A DNA stretch of 64,000 nucleotides from Microbispora sp. H13382 (GTDB lineage: Bacteria; Actinomycetota; Actinomycetes; Streptosporangiales; Streptosporangiaceae). Positions within the stretch are counted from its first letter, which is position 1; the number at the start of each line of letters is the position of its first letter. Of the stretch, positions 24,226 through 32,898 are shown piece after piece. Location: positions 21,334-85,333 of the forward strand of contig NZ_JABBXA010000030.1 in the NCBI RefSeq assembly GCF_014161445.1, read 5' to 3'. Under the pieces are notes generated by a model. That model saw only the letters and a program-made list of their open reading frames with translations, made no database searches and was not told the DNA's origin. The translations under genes were made by a program, and so were the position numbers.

Positions 24226-25149
24226 GTGGCCGACACACAGCCAGTGATCTTCGTGGGCGGCCTGGGACGCAGTGGCAGCACCCTGCTCGAACGTCTCCTC
24301 GGCGAGGTGCCCGGCGTGGCGCCGCTCGGCGAGGTCGTCCACCTGTGGGACCGCGGCGTACGCGCCGACGAGCCCTGCGGCTGCGGGCAGCGATTCTCCC
24401 AGTGCCCGTTCTGGACGAAGGTGGGCACCCGCGCGTTCGGGCAGTGGCGGCAGAGTCAGGCGGGCTGGCTGCCCGGCCTGCGCGCCCGCGTCGACCGGAC
24501 CCGCCGCCTGCCCGTCCTCGCCCTCGGACTCGCGAGCCGTGAGGCCGAGCTGGCCGAGTACGTACGGTCGTACTCCCGTATCTACGCGGCGGCGGCCGAG
24601 ATCGCCGACGCCCGGGTCGTCGTCGACTCCAGCAAGCACGCCTCCCTGGCGTACTGCCTGGCGGCGATCATGGAGCTGCGTGTCGTGCAGGTGGTGCGCG
24701 ACCCCCGCGCGGTGGCCGCGTCGTGGCGGCGCAGGGTGCGCAGGCCCGAGGACGGGCGGCCGATGACCCGCTGGACGCCCGCACGCACCGCCGTCCACTG
24801 GCTGGCCCAGAACCTCGCCTACGAGGTGCTGCGCCGCAAGGGCGTGCAGGTCGTCCGGGTGCGTCACGAGGACCTGGTGCACGATCCCCGCGCGACCCTG
24901 GCACGCCTGGCCGCGCTGCTCGGCCTCCCCGACGACGGCCTCGCCTTCCTGGACGACCGCGAAGCGCTGCTCGGCGTCGCGCACACCGTATCCGGCAACC
25001 CGATGCGCTTCTCCGTGGGCCCGGTCGGGATACGGAACCGTCCGGCGCCCCTGCCGCGCCCCCAGCGGTGGCTCGTCACCGCGCTCACCCTCCCGCTTCT
25101 CCTCTTCTACGGTTACGGTCTCGCCTACCACCGGGGAGCCGGGCGTTGA
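24226..25149 (+). CDS. PAPS-dependent sulfotransferase
   Basis: A 307-residue sulfotransferase. The 5'-phosphosulfate loop is GGLGRSGSTLLERLL (residues 11-25) and the 3'-phosphate-binding region is VVRDPRAVAASWRRR. A Cys-rich insert CGCGQRFSQCPFW follows the first domain strand. GTG 24226 is chosen for GGAGG four bases upstream. It overlaps a GT2 gene (TTGA), tying sulfation to glycan building. The acceptor is probably a sugar of the polymer built by the neighbouring transferases. Confidence 0.9.
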   Translation: MADTQPVIFVGGLGRSGSTLLERLLGEVPGVAPLGEVVHLWDRGVRADEPCGCGQRFSQCPFWTKVGTRAFGQWRQSQAGWLPGLRARVDRTRRLPVLALGLASREAELAEYVRSYSRIYAAAAEIADARVVVDSSKHASLAYCLAAIMELRVVQVVRDPRAVAASWRRRVRRPEDGRPMTRWTPARTAVHWLAQNLAYEVLRRKGVQVVRVRHEDLVHDPRATLARLAALLGLPDDGLAFLDDREALLGVAHTVSGNPMRFSVGPVGIRNRPAPLPRPQRWLVTALTLPLLLFYGYGLAYHRGAGR

Positions 25150-26069
25150 GGCCGTCCGTCGGCGTCGTCATCCCCACCCGCGGCGACCGGCCCGGCCCGC
25201 TCCTGGCCGCGCTGACCGGGGTGCTCGCCCAGGACTACGCCGGCCGGGTCGACGTGGTGGTCGTGGCCGACGGCGTCCCCGCCTTCCTCGTCGCCCAGCA
25301 GGTGTCCATGCCTGACTCGGGGGCCGACTCGGGGGCCGTCCGGGGCGTGCGCGTGCTGGGCAACCGGAGCGCTCGCGGCCTGCCGGGCGCGCGCAACACC
25401 GGGATCTCCGTGCTCGGCACCGATCTCGTCGCCTTCTGCGACGACGACGACCTCTGGCTGCCCGGCAAGCTGGCCGCCCAGGTCGACGCCCTGGCGGAGG
25501 AGCCCGCCGCCGGCTTCGCGAGCTGCGCCGTCGAGGTCGAGTACGGCGACCGCCGGGTACCGCGGCTGGCCGGCACGGGCAGGGTCACCCACCGGCACCT
25601 CACCCGCTCGCGCATGATGATGGTGCACTCCTCGACGTTCCTGTTCCGCCGGGGCTGGGCCTGGGTGGACGAGAGCGCCCCGGGCGGTCAGAACGAGGAC
25701 TGGGACCTCGCGCTGCGCGCCGCCTGGCGGCATCCGATCGTCCACGTCGACCGGCCGCTCGTGCGGGTGCGCTGGGGCTCCTCGCACTACGCGGGGCGGT
25801 GGGCCGACCGGATCGCGGGCCTGGAGTGGATGCTCGCCCGGCATCCCGGGCTGGCCGCCGAGCCGCGGGGCGCGGCCCGCGTCTACGGGCAGCTCGCCTT
25901 CTGCCACGCCGCCCTCGGCAGGCGCCGCGAGGCCGCCCGCTGGTCTCTGCGCGCCTTCTCCGCGCGGCCGGGCGAGCCGCGCGCGGCGATGGCGCTGGCG
26001 GTCGCCGGAGGGCTGGTCAGCCCGCGCGCCGTGCTGCACGCCCTCCACGTCCGCGGCCACGGCATCTGA
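25146..26069 (+). CDS. Family 2 glycosyltransferase
   Basis: A 307-residue GT-A fold enzyme. It opens with SVGVVIPTRGDRPGPLLAAL, has ARNTGIS, the metal-binding DDDDLWLPGK and the later GGQNEDWDLALR motif. A TTG start at 25146 overlapping the sulfotransferase stop is the only sensible in-frame start, with GGGAG six bases before it. It should add a sugar from a nucleotide donor to the lipid-linked chain. Its stop overlaps the next start (TGATG). Confidence 0.87.
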   Translation: MRPSVGVVIPTRGDRPGPLLAALTGVLAQDYAGRVDVVVVADGVPAFLVAQQVSMPDSGADSGAVRGVRVLGNRSARGLPGARNTGISVLGTDLVAFCDDDDLWLPGKLAAQVDALAEEPAAGFASCAVEVEYGDRRVPRLAGTGRVTHRHLTRSRMMMVHSSTFLFRRGWAWVDESAPGGQNEDWDLALRAAWRHPIVHVDRPLVRVRWGSSHYAGRWADRIAGLEWMLARHPGLAAEPRGAARVYGQLAFCHAALGRRREAARWSLRAFSARPGEPRAAMALAVAGGLVSPRAVLHALHVRGHGI

Positions 26070-26893
26070 TGGCCGACGTACCGTCTCCCACGGCGGCCGT
26101 GGACCCGGTGCTGGCCGGGGCCGGCAGGGTCCCAGTGGGCGCGGTGCGGCTCGACCCGCTCACCGAGGCGCAGGTGGTCGCGCACGTCATGGACGCGCTG
26201 GAGCGCGGTGTGGGCGGCCATGTCGTCACGCCGAACGTCGACATCTGTCGTGCCGCCGCCCGCGACCCCTCGCTGCGCGCGCTGATCGACGCGGCCGAAC
26301 TCGTCGTGGCCGACGGCATGCCGCTGGTCTGGGCGTCGCGACTGCTCGGGCGTCCGCTGCCGGAACGGGTGACCGGAGCCGACCTGATCTGGTCGCTGAC
26401 CGGGGCCGCCGCGGCCCGCGGCCTGCCCGTCCATCTCATCGGAGGTCCGCCCGGCGTCGCCGAGGCGGCGCGCGACGCGCTGTGCGAGCGGCACCCGGGC
26501 CTGGTCGTGGCGGGCGTCCACGCTCCGCCGTACGGGTTCGAGACCAGTGCGGCGGCGATGGCGGAGCTGCGGGCGCGGCTCGTCGCCGCGCGGCCCTCCC
26601 TGGTCTTCGCCGGACTCGGGTTCCCCAGGCAGGACCGGCTCATCGCGGCGCTCCGGACCGACCTGCCGGACGCCTGGTTCGTGGGGTGCGGCGCGGCCAT
26701 CGCGTTCGCCGCCGGGTCGGTGCGCCGCGCGCCCGAATGGATGGGCGACCATGGACTGGAGTGGTTGTTCCGGCTGCTCGGCGAGCCCCGGCGGCTCGCC
26801 CGCCGCTACCTCGTCGACGACCTCCCCTTCGCCCTGCGCCTTCTGACCGGCGCCCTGCTGCGCAGGGCCTTCGGGCCGCGAAGCAAGGGGTAG
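26069..26893 (+). CDS. WecG/TagA/CpsF family glycosyltransferase
   Basis: A 274-residue GT26 enzyme that adds an N-acetyl-aminosugar or related sugar to a polyprenyl-linked acceptor. Typical stretches are HVVTPNVDICRAAARD, VVADGMPLVWASRLLG, ERVTGADLIW, LIGGPPGVAE and GLGFPRQD. The ATG overlaps the preceding stop. With the sulfotransferase and GT2 it makes a three-gene coupled unit of sulfated-glycan synthesis. Confidence 0.9.
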   Translation: MADVPSPTAAVDPVLAGAGRVPVGAVRLDPLTEAQVVAHVMDALERGVGGHVVTPNVDICRAAARDPSLRALIDAAELVVADGMPLVWASRLLGRPLPERVTGADLIWSLTGAAAARGLPVHLIGGPPGVAEAARDALCERHPGLVVAGVHAPPYGFETSAAAMAELRARLVAARPSLVFAGLGFPRQDRLIAALRTDLPDAWFVGCGAAIAFAAGSVRRAPEWMGDHGLEWLFRLLGEPRRLARRYLVDDLPFALRLLTGALLRRAFGPRSKG

Positions 26894-26903
26894 GAAGCAG
26901 AGG

Positions 26904-27278
26904 TCAGAAGGCGTACGGACCGAAGCGGCCCCAGGCGACCACGGCGGCCAGCACCAGGAGCACCAGGTTGACGACGATGACCTGGGATTCCGCGCGGCGG
27001 GCGTGGACGACGACCGCTCCGGCCATGATCAGGGCGATGCCGAGCGCGGCGAGCGGCGTCAGCAGCGGGGCGATGCCCGTGACGGCTGGCAGGACGAGGC
27101 CGAAGGCGACCAGCACCTCGAGAGCACCGATGCCCTTGACCGCGCCCGAGGAGAAGTCCTCGGTCCAGGCCATGCCGGACGCGGCCAGCCTGTCCTTCGG
27201 CTGGGCGAGTTTCATCACCCCGGCGACGAGGAAGGCGAGGGTGAGCAGGCCGGCGATGACCCAAAGGACGACGTTCAT
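26904..27278 (-). CDS. DoxX family membrane protein
   Basis: A 124-residue protein with four membrane helices. The pattern LAGLLTLAFLVAGVMKL near the start, the FSSGAVKGIGALEVLVAFG turn and the VVVHARR loop fit DoxX-like proteins, often linked to thiol or oxidative stress; exact function is unknown. ATG 27278 is favoured over a longer GTG start because the hydrophobic core begins at once. Divergent from the DHFR-like gene across a 263-base region with a perfect palindrome. Confidence 0.75.
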   Translation of the reverse strand: MNVVLWVIAGLLTLAFLVAGVMKLAQPKDRLAASGMAWTEDFSSGAVKGIGALEVLVAFGLVLPAVTGIAPLLTPLAALGIALIMAGAVVVHARRAESQVIVVNLVLLVLAAVVAWGRFGPYAF

Positions 27279-27436
27279 GGGGAGTCCGTTTCTTGCGGCA
27301 GCAGGGCGAAATGTAGCGGATGGGCGAGCCGTGGACATCGCCGCGGATCGCTGTCACGCCTGTCTCGGCCGCGATGCCGCCGAGATCGGGATTTACGTGT
27401 CTAGGGGTGAGCTCGGCGACCGGCGTCCCGGAAAAG

Positions 27437-27448
27437 TTCTTCGAAGAA
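27437..27448. promoter_or_regulatory. Perfect 12-bp palindrome between divergent DoxX and DHFR-like genes
   Basis: TTCTTCGAAGAA, flanked by CCCGG and CCGGG, in the middle of the 27279-27541 intergenic stretch. It is AT-richer than its surroundings and looks like a dimeric repressor site. No regulator can be named. A weak ECF42-like element TGTCGG-N17-CGTA follows at 27462-27488. Confidence 0.45.
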
Positions 27449-27541
27449 ATCCGGGAGGCGGTGTCGGATCGGGGCGGTGGTGTTCGTAGCAGGGGTGAGG
27501 CCGTCCACGAGGGGCGGCGCCAAGGCAGAGGAACCGCGATC

Positions 27542-28165
27542 ATGAAGCTGACGACCGTGACTCAGGTCACGCTCGACGGAGTGATGCAGGGAAACGGCGG
27601 CGCGTCGGACGAGGACCGCAGGAACGGATTCGAGCGCGGCGGATGGGCTCGGGGCAAGGGCGACAACGAGACCCACGCGTTCATCAACCAGACTTACCGG
27701 CGCGCCGAGGCGTTCCTGTTCGGCCGGCGGACCTACGAGCTGTTCGCCGGCTCGTGGGGGACCTTGACGGTCCAGGACGCCCCTGGCTGGGAGGGCGTCC
27801 TGGAAGCGTTGAACACACGGCCCAAGTACGTGGCGTCGACCACGCTCACAGACCCGGCGTGGTCGGATACGACCGTCCTGTCCGGAGACATCGCGGCCGC
27901 CGTTCGGGAACTGAAGGCCAAGCCGGGGGGTGAGCTGCAGGTGCACGGCAGTGGCATCCTGACCCGGTGGCTGCTGGAGAACGACCTGGTCGACGAGATG
28001 ACTCTCATCACCGTCCCGGTGGTCGTAGGCCAGGGCGCGCGGCTGTTCCCCGACGCCGGCCCGGATCTCGCGCTCGACCTGGCCGAGTCGCGCGTCGACT
28101 CCAAGGGCGTGACGATCCAGGTCTACCGGCCGGCCGGGCGCCCGCGGTATGCGCCGACGGCGTGA
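27542..28165 (+). CDS. Dihydrofolate reductase/RibD C-terminal family protein
   Basis: A 207-residue reductase-fold protein. Markers are LTTVTQVTLDGVMQGNGG at the start, FLFGRRTYELFAGSW, KYVASTTL, LQVHGSGILTRWLLENDLVDEM and PVVVGQGARLF. The family includes RibD-type reductases and many stress-linked enzymes of unknown substrate; it is not a housekeeping folA. AGAGGA precedes the ATG by nine bases. It heads a group with a YciI protein and an ECF42-type sigma factor, a common arrangement for that sigma class. Confidence 0.85.
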   Translation: MKLTTVTQVTLDGVMQGNGGASDEDRRNGFERGGWARGKGDNETHAFINQTYRRAEAFLFGRRTYELFAGSWGTLTVQDAPGWEGVLEALNTRPKYVASTTLTDPAWSDTTVLSGDIAAAVRELKAKPGGELQVHGSGILTRWLLENDLVDEMTLITVPVVVGQGARLFPDAGPDLALDLAESRVDSKGVTIQVYRPAGRPRYAPTA

Positions 28166-28218
28166 AGTCCCTGACCACCGAACCACGCTGTCTTGACACC
28201 ACAGGAGGCGATCTTCAG

Positions 28219-28542
28219 ATGCGGTACCTGGTTTCCGTGATCGATGACAAGAGCAATCCCGGCAGCACGGACAGGCAGCCTGCCATCAGCGCGTTCAACG
28301 AACGACTCATCGCCGAGGGCTACTGGGTTTTCGCGGGCGGACTCGCGGACACCGACGCAGCCACGGTCATCGACAACCGGGGTGAGCAGGCGGTGTTCAG
28401 CGACGGGCCTTTCGTGGAGTCGAAGGAGTACCTCGCCGGCGTCTGGGTGTGGGAGGCCCCCGATCTGGATGTGGCGCTCAAGCTCGCCACCGAGGCGTCG
28501 AAGATCTGCGATCGGAAGATCGAGGTGCGGCCGTTCCTGTGA
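28219..28542 (+). CDS. YciI/DGPF-domain protein
   Basis: A 107-residue ferredoxin-like fold protein with the DGPF signature (SDGPFVESKEYLAGVWVWEA) and C-terminal EVRPFL. DGPF proteins are the standard companions of ECF42 sigma factors; their biochemical role is not settled. GGAGG lies about ten bases before the ATG and the stop overlaps the sigma gene start (GTGA). Confidence 0.9.
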   Translation: MRYLVSVIDDKSNPGSTDRQPAISAFNERLIAEGYWVFAGGLADTDAATVIDNRGEQAVFSDGPFVESKEYLAGVWVWEAPDLDVALKLATEASKICDRKIEVRPFL

Positions 28543-29780
28543 ACGACGTCGACGTCCGCGAGGCGATCACCCGGGCCCACCACGAGGAGTGGGCCCGGGT
28601 GGTCGCCTCCCTGACCAGGCGCTTCGGCGACCTCGACATCGCCGAGGAGGCGGCCGCCGAGGCGTTCGCGACCGCCGTTCAGCGGTGGCCGGCCGACGGT
28701 GTGCCCCCCAACCCGGGCGCCTGGCTGACCACCACCGCCAACCGCCAGGCCATCGATCGGATCCGGCGCGAGAACAAACGCGACGACAAGCACAGGAAGG
28801 CTCAGATGTCATACGACGATGACCCGCCCGAGCCTGCCAGCGCCATCGACGACGACCGGCTCCGGCTGATCTTCACCTGCTGTCACCCGGCATTGGCGAT
28901 GGAGACCCGCGTGGCGCTGACGCTGCGCATGGTCGCCGGCCTGACCATGCCTGAGATCGCCCGCGCCTTCCTGGTGGCCGAGAGCGCCATGGGGCAGCGG
29001 ATCACCCGCGCGAAGGCCAAGATCAAGGCGGCGCGCATCCCCTATCGGGTGCCGTCGGCGGAGGATCTCCCGGCGCGCGTTTCCGGCGTCCTCGCCGTCC
29101 TCTACCTCGTCTTCAACGAGGGCTACCTGGCCACCGGCCCCGACACCGATCCCGTACGGCACGAGCTGACCGCCGAGGCGATCCGGCTCACTCGCCTGAT
29201 CCGCGCGCTCCTGCCACAGGACGGTGAGGTGGCCGGGCTGCTGGCGCTGATGCTCCTGACCGAGGCCCGCCGCCCCGCCCGGGTCTCGGCCGGCGGCGAA
29301 CTGGTCGCTCTCGACGAGCAGGACCGTGGGGCCTGGGACGCGGCGCTGATCGCCGAGGGTCACCGGCTGGTGCGCGAGCGCCTGGCCGCTGCCGCCGCCG
29401 GGGCGGCTCCGGGTCGCTACCAGATTCTCGCGGCGATCAACGCCGTGCACACCTCCGCCCGCGACATGCGCGACACCGACTGGTCGCAGGTCCTCGCCCT
29501 CTACGACCAGCTCGTCCGCCTCGACTCCTCGCCGATCATCGCCCTCAACCGGGCCATCGCGGTGGCCGAGTTCGACGGCCCGGAGGTGGCACTGGCGGCT
29601 GTCGACCGTCTTGAGCCCAGGTTGGCCGGCTATCACGCCTACCACGCCACCCGCGCCGACCTGCTGCGCCGGCTGGGCCGCGGCCGGGAGTCGCGCGCGG
29701 CCTACGACAGAGCCATCGAACTGGCCGGCAACACCGCCGAGACCGCCTACCTGACCCGCCGCCGCGACCAACTGCGGTAG
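28539..29780 (+). CDS. ECF42-type RNA polymerase sigma factor (copy 1)
   Basis: A 413-residue sigma factor with an ECF core (about 1-190: region 2 RFGDLDIAEEAAAEAF and AWLTTTANRQAIDRIRR; region 4 TMPEIARAFLVAESAMGQRITRAK) and a long C-terminal TPR-like domain containing RLIFTCCHPAL, LYLVFNEGY and repeated helices. This long form with a DGPF gene defines ECF42; the extension rather than a classical anti-sigma factor is thought to govern activity. It is coupled to the YciI gene. A second copy faces it, end to end, 85 bases away. Confidence 0.92.
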   Translation: MNDVDVREAITRAHHEEWARVVASLTRRFGDLDIAEEAAAEAFATAVQRWPADGVPPNPGAWLTTTANRQAIDRIRRENKRDDKHRKAQMSYDDDPPEPASAIDDDRLRLIFTCCHPALAMETRVALTLRMVAGLTMPEIARAFLVAESAMGQRITRAKAKIKAARIPYRVPSAEDLPARVSGVLAVLYLVFNEGYLATGPDTDPVRHELTAEAIRLTRLIRALLPQDGEVAGLLALMLLTEARRPARVSAGGELVALDEQDRGAWDAALIAEGHRLVRERLAAAAAGAAPGRYQILAAINAVHTSARDMRDTDWSQVLALYDQLVRLDSSPIIALNRAIAVAEFDGPEVALAAVDRLEPRLAGYHAYHATRADLLRRLGRGRESRAAYDRAIELAGNTAETAYLTRRRDQLR

Positions 29781-29865
29781 CGCCCACGTACGCATCTCGC
29801 ACGGGGAGCCGGGTGGTGTTCCACGGTTCGCCCGCACCATGGCCGCCGCATGACCGCGCCATCTG

Positions 29866-31110
29866 TCAGGTTCCATTGGTCTCGGCGAGCCTGCGGGCGA
29901 GGTAGCGGCGCTCCGCGTCCGTCGGTGCGAGCGCCAGGGCCTCCTCGTAGGCCTGCGCGGCCTCCGCCGTACGGTCCAGCCGGCGCAGCAGGTCCGCACG
30001 GGTGGCGGCGAGCAGGTGGTGCCCGGCCAGTTCGCCGGCGGCCCGCAGTTCTTCGACCAGCCGCAGACCGGCGAGGGGGCCGTCGGCCATCGCCACGGCC
30101 ACCGCCCGGTTCAACTCGACCACCGCAGACGGCGCCAGCCGCACCAACTCTCCGTACAGCCCGGCGATCTGCGGCCAGTCGGTGTCGTCCGGGTCGAGGG
30201 CGGTGGCGTGACAGGCGGCGATGGCCGCCTGCACCTGGTACGGCCCGGGGCGGCGGCGCGCCAACGCGTCGTCCAGGAGCCGCAGCCCCTCCTCGATCTC
30301 GTCGTGGTCCCATTTCGCGCGGTTCTGGGACTCCAGCGTGACGATGTCACCCGCCTCGTCGAGCCGGGCCGCGCGCCGCGAGTCCTGCAGCAGCATGAGC
30401 GCGAGCAGCCCCTGCGCCTCGGGCTCGCCCGGCATGAGCCCGGCGAGCACCCGGGCCAGCCGGATGGCCTCGGCGGCCAGTTCCGGCCGGGTCGGACTCG
30501 GCCCGCCGCTGGCCGAGTAGCCCTCGGTGAACAGGACGTACAGCACGCCGAGCACACCCGCGGTCCGCTCGGCCAGCAGACGCGCGGGCGGCACCCGGTA
30601 GGGGATGCCCGCGTTGCGTATCTTGCGCTTGGCCCTGACCAGCCGCTGCGCCATGGTCGCCTCCGGCACCATGAACGCCGCGGCGATCTCGGCCGTGGTC
30701 AGCCCCGCGAGCGTACGAAGAGTGAGGGCGACCTGCGCCTCAAGCGGCAGAGCCGGGTGACAGCAGGTGAACATCAGGCGCAACCGGTCGTCGGGCACGT
30801 GATCCTCCTCCGCGGGCTCCGGGTCGGGGCCGGTCGGCGCCGACGCCAGCGCGCGCAGCCGCGCCGCCTCGGTCGTGTGGCGGCGGAACCGGTCCAGCGC
30901 CCGGTTGCGCGCCGCAGTGGTGAGCCACGCCCCGGGACGGCGCGGCACGCCGTCCCGGGGCCAGCGGGCGAGCGCCTGGGCGAAGGCGTCCTGGGCGCAC
31001 TCCTCGGCCAGGTCCCAGTCGCCGGTCAGCCGGATCAGCGTGGCGACGACACGGCCCCACTCCTCGCGGAACGCCTCCTCGACGACCCGGGTGACGTCGG
31101 CGTCGCTCAT
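29866..31110 (-). CDS. ECF42-type RNA polymerase sigma factor (copy 2)
   Basis: A 414-residue paralogue of the sigma factor at 28539-29780, with the same domain order: DWDLAEECAQDAFAQALARW, AWLTTAARNRALDRFRR, RLMFTCCHPALPLE, TTAEIAAAFMVPEATMAQRL, then a C-terminal helical repeat domain with LYVLFTEGYSAS. Its ATG overlaps the stop of its own YciI partner (ATGA). The promoter upstream of that pair (31475-31500) carries the ECF42 consensus, so the module is likely autoregulated. Confidence 0.92.
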   Translation of the reverse strand: MSDADVTRVVEEAFREEWGRVVATLIRLTGDWDLAEECAQDAFAQALARWPRDGVPRRPGAWLTTAARNRALDRFRRHTTEAARLRALASAPTGPDPEPAEEDHVPDDRLRLMFTCCHPALPLEAQVALTLRTLAGLTTAEIAAAFMVPEATMAQRLVRAKRKIRNAGIPYRVPPARLLAERTAGVLGVLYVLFTEGYSASGGPSPTRPELAAEAIRLARVLAGLMPGEPEAQGLLALMLLQDSRRAARLDEAGDIVTLESQNRAKWDHDEIEEGLRLLDDALARRRPGPYQVQAAIAACHATALDPDDTDWPQIAGLYGELVRLAPSAVVELNRAVAVAMADGPLAGLRLVEELRAAGELAGHHLLAATRADLLRRLDRTAEAAQAYEEALALAPTDAERRYLARRLAETNGT

Positions 31111-31421
31111 TCCGGCCAGAACGGCCTCACCTCGATCGCGCCGAACGACGCCACGGGATGCTTCGAGGCGATCTCGATGGCCTCGTCCAGGTCGGCGCAC
31201 TCGATGATGTCGAATCCGGCGATCTGCTCCTTGGTCTCGGCGAACGGCCCCTGGGTCACCAGTCCGGCTCGCACTGTCGTGGCGTCGCCGACGGGACACA
31301 GGCGATGCCCGTCGAGGCGCACTCCCCGGCGCTCGGTCTCCTCGATCCACGGCTCGGGGTCGGCCTGCTCGGGGCTGACCTCGACCGACTCCTCGGCACA
31401 GATCAACAGCAGGTATTTCAT
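31107..31421 (-). CDS. YciI/DGPF-domain protein (partner of sigma copy 2)
   Basis: A 104-residue protein with MKYLLLICAEE start, VTQGPFAETKEQIAGFDIIE in place of the strict DGPF motif, and IEVRPFWPE at the end. GGAGGAGAG precedes the ATG. It is translationally coupled to the sigma factor and sits directly behind an ECF42 promoter. Confidence 0.9.
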   Translation of the reverse strand: MKYLLLICAEESVEVSPEQADPEPWIEETERRGVRLDGHRLCPVGDATTVRAGLVTQGPFAETKEQIAGFDIIECADLDEAIEIASKHPVASFGAIEVRPFWPE

Positions 31422-31474
31422 CGGCTCTCTCCTCCGGGACACGGCGGCCGCCCTGCGCGGCCGCTCTCCTCTAC

Positions 31475-31500
31475 GACGCGGTGGAGTCCCGAAATCGACA
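31475..31500 (-). promoter_or_regulatory. ECF42-type promoter for the YciI-sigma pair
   Basis: On the minus strand TGTCGA (31500-31495), a 16-base spacer, then CGTC (31478-31475). This equals the described ECF42 signature (-35 TGTCGA, -10 CGA/TC). It lies about 54 bases before the YciI start. Confidence 0.75.
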
Positions 31501-31516
31501 GCCGGTCTCGCCCGAA

Positions 31517-31542
31517 TGTCGAAAATCCGCCTCGGCGCCGTC
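31517..31542 (+). promoter_or_regulatory. ECF42-type promoter facing the MFS gene
   Basis: TGTCGA (31517-31522), 16 bases, CGTC (31539-31542), 52 bases before the MFS ATG. It mirrors the element at 31475-31500 with identical spacing, so the same sigma factor should fire both ways. Confidence 0.72.
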
Positions 31543-31594
31543 GTCCTTTGCGGGAGGCGCCCGTCGGAAGGCGCCGTACGGGAAGGCGGGACGC

Positions 31595-32860
31595 ATGTCC
31601 GAGGTGACCCGGAGGGCAGTCGGCCGGGGCCGGAGAGCCGTGCCACGGGCACGCGCGGCGGTGACGGCGGTGTTCGCCGTGAACGGCGCCCTGATCGCCG
31701 CGTTCGCGGTCCGTACGCCCTCCCTGAAGATGGATCACGATCTGACGGAGGGACTGCTCGGCCTCCTGAACGCCCTGTTCGGCGTGGCGGCGCTCGCCGC
31801 CACGCGGGTCGCCGGACGACTCGCGGTGCGGATCGGCAGCGCCTGGGTCGTGCGGATCGCCGCGGTCGTCCTTCCCCTCGCCCTGGTCGGGGTGGGCCTC
31901 GCCGGCGGGCACGTCCACCTGGCCGCGGCCATGCTCCTCGTCGGCGCCGCGAACGGGCTGCTCGACACGGGAATGAACGCGCAGGCGGTGATGGTCGAAC
32001 GGGCGGCGCACCGTCCCATCATGAACGGCTGCCACGCGGCCTGGAGCATCGGCTCCGTGGCCGGTTCGCTCACCGGCGGAGGCGCGGCGCAGGCGGGCAT
32101 GTCCCTCACCACGCACTACCTGATCCTGGGGGCGGTCGTGACGACCGTCGCCCTGGTGGCGGGCAGATGGCTGCCGGCCGAGGAACCTCCCGCGGAGCAC
32201 CCGTCCGCGCGTACGGACGAGGTGGCCGGACGGCGAGGATGGCGGGCGGGCTGGACGCGCCGTGTCCTGCTCCTCGGCGCGATGGGCGCGGCGGTGCTGG
32301 CCTGTGAGGGTGCCGTCATCACCTGGAGCGGGGTGCTCCTGCACGACGAGCGGGGCGCCTCACTGGGCGTGGCCTCGCTGGGCCTCGTCGCCTTCACCGC
32401 CTGCCAGACGGCGGGACGGCTCGTGGGCGACCGGCTGTCCGCGCGATACCCGGCACGCGTCCTGGTCCGGGGCGGCACCGCGCTGGCGGCCGCCGGTCTT
32501 ACGGCGGTGGTCGTGGCCCCCACGCCGATCCTCGCGGTCGCCGGATTCGCTGTCACCGGTCTCGGGCTGGCCTCACCGCTGCCGCTGATCTTCAGCGCGG
32601 CCGGGCACGCGGGCACGGAGGAGGGCGCCACGGGAGCGACCATCGCGGTCGCCCGGCTCACCACCATGACGTACTCCGCCATGCTGCTCGCTCCGGCGCT
32701 GGTCGGCCGTGTCGCACAGGCGCTCGGCCTGACCTGGACGCTGGCGCTGCTGGTGCCGCTGCTGGTGACCGCGGCCTGGAAAGCCCCGGCGGCGATGCGT
32801 ATCCCGTCCCGGCCCGATGCCCCGGCCGTTCCCGTCGACGCTCCGGGTGCATCCCGTTGA
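31595..32860 (+). CDS. MFS transporter under a probable ECF42 promoter
   Basis: A 421-residue protein with about twelve helices and low sequence complexity at both ends. FAVNGALIAAFAVRTPSLK, then MNGCHAAWSIGSVAGSL and GRLVGDRLSARYPARVLVR resemble the YbjJ-like branch of MFS proteins with no defined substrate. The ATG follows GGAAGGCGGG. Divergent from the YciI-sigma pair and preceded by a matching ECF42 promoter, which suggests efflux or uptake as part of that stress response. Confidence 0.85.
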   Translation: MSEVTRRAVGRGRRAVPRARAAVTAVFAVNGALIAAFAVRTPSLKMDHDLTEGLLGLLNALFGVAALAATRVAGRLAVRIGSAWVVRIAAVVLPLALVGVGLAGGHVHLAAAMLLVGAANGLLDTGMNAQAVMVERAAHRPIMNGCHAAWSIGSVAGSLTGGGAAQAGMSLTTHYLILGAVVTTVALVAGRWLPAEEPPAEHPSARTDEVAGRRGWRAGWTRRVLLLGAMGAAVLACEGAVITWSGVLLHDERGASLGVASLGLVAFTACQTAGRLVGDRLSARYPARVLVRGGTALAAAGLTAVVVAPTPILAVAGFAVTGLGLASPLPLIFSAAGHAGTEEGATGATIAVARLTTMTYSAMLLAPALVGRVAQALGLTWTLALLVPLLVTAAWKAPAAMRIPSRPDAPAVPVDAPGASR

Positions 32861-32898
32861 CGGCGCGTCCGGCCGGCGCGGGCGGCAGGGGGACGTGG

